DNA from: an uncultured Bacteroidales bacterium | GTDB lineage: Bacteria; Bacteroidota; Bacteroidia; Bacteroidales; Bacteroidaceae | Assembly (NCBI GenBank): GCA_937896105.1 | Contig: CALBKR010000161.1 | Coordinates: 1 to 15,272, forward strand | Reading direction: 5' to 3' | Length of the DNA stretch: 15,272 nt | Shown: in pieces, positions 14,239 to 15,272 of the stretch | Numbering within the stretch: position 1 is the stretch's first letter | Layout: every line of letters begins with the position of its first letter | Program-made: the position numbers and the translations under genes | Notes under the pieces: generated by a model | Database searches by the model: none | What the model was told of the DNA's origin: nothing | The model's input: only the letters and a program-made list of their open reading frames with translations

Positions 14239-14763
14239 ATGAAAAGGCTTTTATTGATTTTTTGCGTTGCATTCATCAGTGTCAATGCTATGGCGCAGTA
14301 TTCGGCAACAGAGCCGGAATTTGGCAACAAGCCCGTTGACATACGTGGCAGCAGGGTATATGTAGACAAGAAGAAACTTGACAAGAGAACTGCAGCAAAC
14401 TGCTTCTCTTCGCTCAACGGTATCGACAGGAGCAAGGACTATCTCAAGTACCGCGCCGGATACAAGACCGGTCTCGGGCTCACATTCGGCGGCTTGGGAT
14501 TGGCTGCTGTGGGCTTTATGGCAACCTCGGTATCAACAGTGGTTGGCGTAGCAAAGGCTCTAACCTGTCAGGATATGACAGGCGCCAATGCCGCGATATA
14601 CCTTGGAGTGGGCTCGTTCTTCCTTGGCAGTGCCTGCTTTGTAGCCGGTATACCGGTGGCCTGTGTGTACAAAACGCGTCTTAACCGCCTTGAGAAGGAG
14701 CACAACGCCTCGTTACAGGTAAACGCCATACCCGGCGGTATGTCGTTGGCAATCAGTTTCTGA
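14239..14763 (+). CDS. Small exported/membrane protein of unknown function
   Basis: The 174-residue protein begins with a signal peptide (MKRLLLIFCVAFISVNAMA before QYSAT). A soluble stretch (residues 20-75) includes RVYVDKKKLDKRTAANCFSS and NGIDRSKDYLKYRAGYKTG, a pattern I have seen in uncharacterised Bacteroidales proteins. Two glycine-rich hydrophobic segments follow at about 79-105 (GLGLTFGGLGLAAVGFMATS) and 118-143 (AAIYLGVGSFFLGSACFVAG), then a basic turn YKTRLNRLEK and a short tail ending in AISF. It is probably an inner-membrane protein with a small periplasmic domain. It is 170 bp downstream of thioredoxin on the same strand, too far to assume one operon. I assign no function. Confidence 0.8.
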   Translation: MKRLLLIFCVAFISVNAMAQYSATEPEFGNKPVDIRGSRVYVDKKKLDKRTAANCFSSLNGIDRSKDYLKYRAGYKTGLGLTFGGLGLAAVGFMATSVSTVVGVAKALTCQDMTGANAAIYLGVGSFFLGSACFVAGIPVACVYKTRLNRLEKEHNASLQVNAIPGGMSLAISF

Positions 14764-14779
14764 TATTGCAAACCCATAT

Positions 14780-14821
14780 AATACATCATCAGCGTGGCCG
14801 CAGCCACGCTGATGATGTATT
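14780..14821. terminator. Bidirectional terminator hairpin with a perfect 19-bp stem
   Basis: Positions 14780-14798 pair exactly with 14803-14821 around the loop CGCA; the inner stem is GCGTGGC/GCCACGC. The outer arm is AT-rich with TGTATTTATAA on the plus side. It lies 16 bases after the plus-strand gene's stop and its right end touches the stop codon (14821-14823) of the minus-strand fucosidase gene, so both convergent genes should use it. Confidence 0.88.
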
Positions 14822-15272
14822 TATAATCTCTTGCTCTTCAGTTTGTTGTCTTTGAGGGTAATTCTGTACGATGCGCCCTTCTTGGTATTGAACGACAATG
14901 TGCTGTCGCCATAGCGCAGTTCGCATCGGCCACCGCTGTTTGATGTGACAGTCGCTTCGCTCAACTTGCCATCCTTCCAGGCGATGTCGACATCAAACCC
15001 ACCGCGGGCACAGATACCGCTTACCTTGCCCTCTTCCCAAGCATCGGGCAGTGCAGGCAACAGGTGTATGAATCCCATATGGCTCTGCATCAGCATCTCG
15101 GTTATTCCGGCTGTACCGCCGAAATTGCCGTCAATCTGGAACGGAGCGTGTGTGTCCCATAGGTTGTCGAGTGTTCCGTTCTTCAACAGGTTGCCGAAGA
15201 GTGTGTATGCGTGGTTGCCGTCGTGCAAGCGAGCCCACTGGTTAAGTTTCCAGCCCATACTCCAGCCTGTAG
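14821..15272 (-). CDS. GH95 alpha-L-fucosidase, C-terminal part (5' end outside window)
   Basis: About 149 codons are visible, open to the window edge, starting TGWSMGWKLNQWARLHDGNH. This and NLWDTHAPFQIDGNFGGTAG are the signature of the GH95 (alpha/alpha)6 barrel, and the Asp of QIDGNFGG belongs to the active site as I recall the family. Next come FIHLLPALPDAW, RGGFDVDIAWKDG and a beta-sandwich end, so the 3' part is intact. Most GH95 members have HPPFQIDGNFG; here Pro is Ala (HAPFQ). The enzymes are secreted inverting 1,2-alpha-L-fucosidases that remove fucose from mucin or milk-type glycans, although some act on galactose. An internal ATG at 15258 is not the start, because the reading frame and family motif continue upstream of it. 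Confidence 0.92.
   Translation of the reverse strand, partial: TGWSMGWKLNQWARLHDGNHAYTLFGNLLKNGTLDNLWDTHAPFQIDGNFGGTAGITEMLMQSHMGFIHLLPALPDAWEEGKVSGICARGGFDVDIAWKDGKLSEATVTSNSGGRCELRYGDSTLSFNTKKGASYRITLKDNKLKSKRL

Overview
The window looks like chromosomal DNA from a gut-type member of the order Bacteroidales. The evidence is the repeated TAnnTTTG-type -7 promoter box, weak or absent Shine-Dalgarno sequences, a ResB-type cytochrome c biogenesis protein of the Bacteroidales form, BspA-type leucine-rich repeats, WG repeats, and GH84 and GH95 glycosidases of Bacteroides-like sequence. I cannot assign a genus from the sequence alone.

Layout. (1) Positions 1-1189 on the minus strand hold the N-terminal part of a cytochrome c biogenesis protein cut by the window edge; its -7 box is merged with a perfect 30-bp palindrome. 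(2) The gap 1190-1538 also contains two tandem 84-bp repeats and a third truncated start that supplies the promoter of the next operon. (3) Positions 1539-4431 on the plus strand are a tightly coupled operon, aroQ (shikimate pathway), nnr (NAD(P)HX repair) and a BASS-superfamily transporter, with 4-nt ATGA overlaps at both junctions. (4) Positions 4500-8280 form an AT-richer accessory stretch: a minus-strand two-gene unit (a small Bacteroidales-type protein followed by a membrane-anchored Ser/Thr kinase with an extracytoplasmic BspA-type LRR domain), the frameshifted remnant of an IS5-like transposase, and a plus-strand WG-repeat lipoprotein. (5) Positions 8350-8399 are a 23-bp perfect terminator hairpin separating this from (6) a minus-strand three-gene operon, 13486 down to 8416: a DASS-family anion transporter, an outer-membrane beta-barrel protein and a secreted GH84 beta-N-acetylglucosaminidase. 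(7) A thioredoxin and a small membrane protein of unknown function follow on the plus strand. (8) A 19-bp perfect bidirectional terminator is shared with the 3' end of a GH95 alpha-L-fucosidase that leaves the window.

How the genes may work together. The DASS transporter and the beta-barrel look like an inner/outer membrane pair for uptake of a small anion, co-transcribed with a glycosidase that releases GlcNAc; GH95 fucosidase nearby fits growth on host mucin-type glycans. The kinase-LRR unit reads like a one-protein transmembrane receptor kinase: cytoplasmic kinase, single membrane segment, repeat ectodomain. With its partner gene and the neighbouring WG-repeat lipoprotein it is the best candidate here for an undescribed system, but its function is not shown by the sequence.
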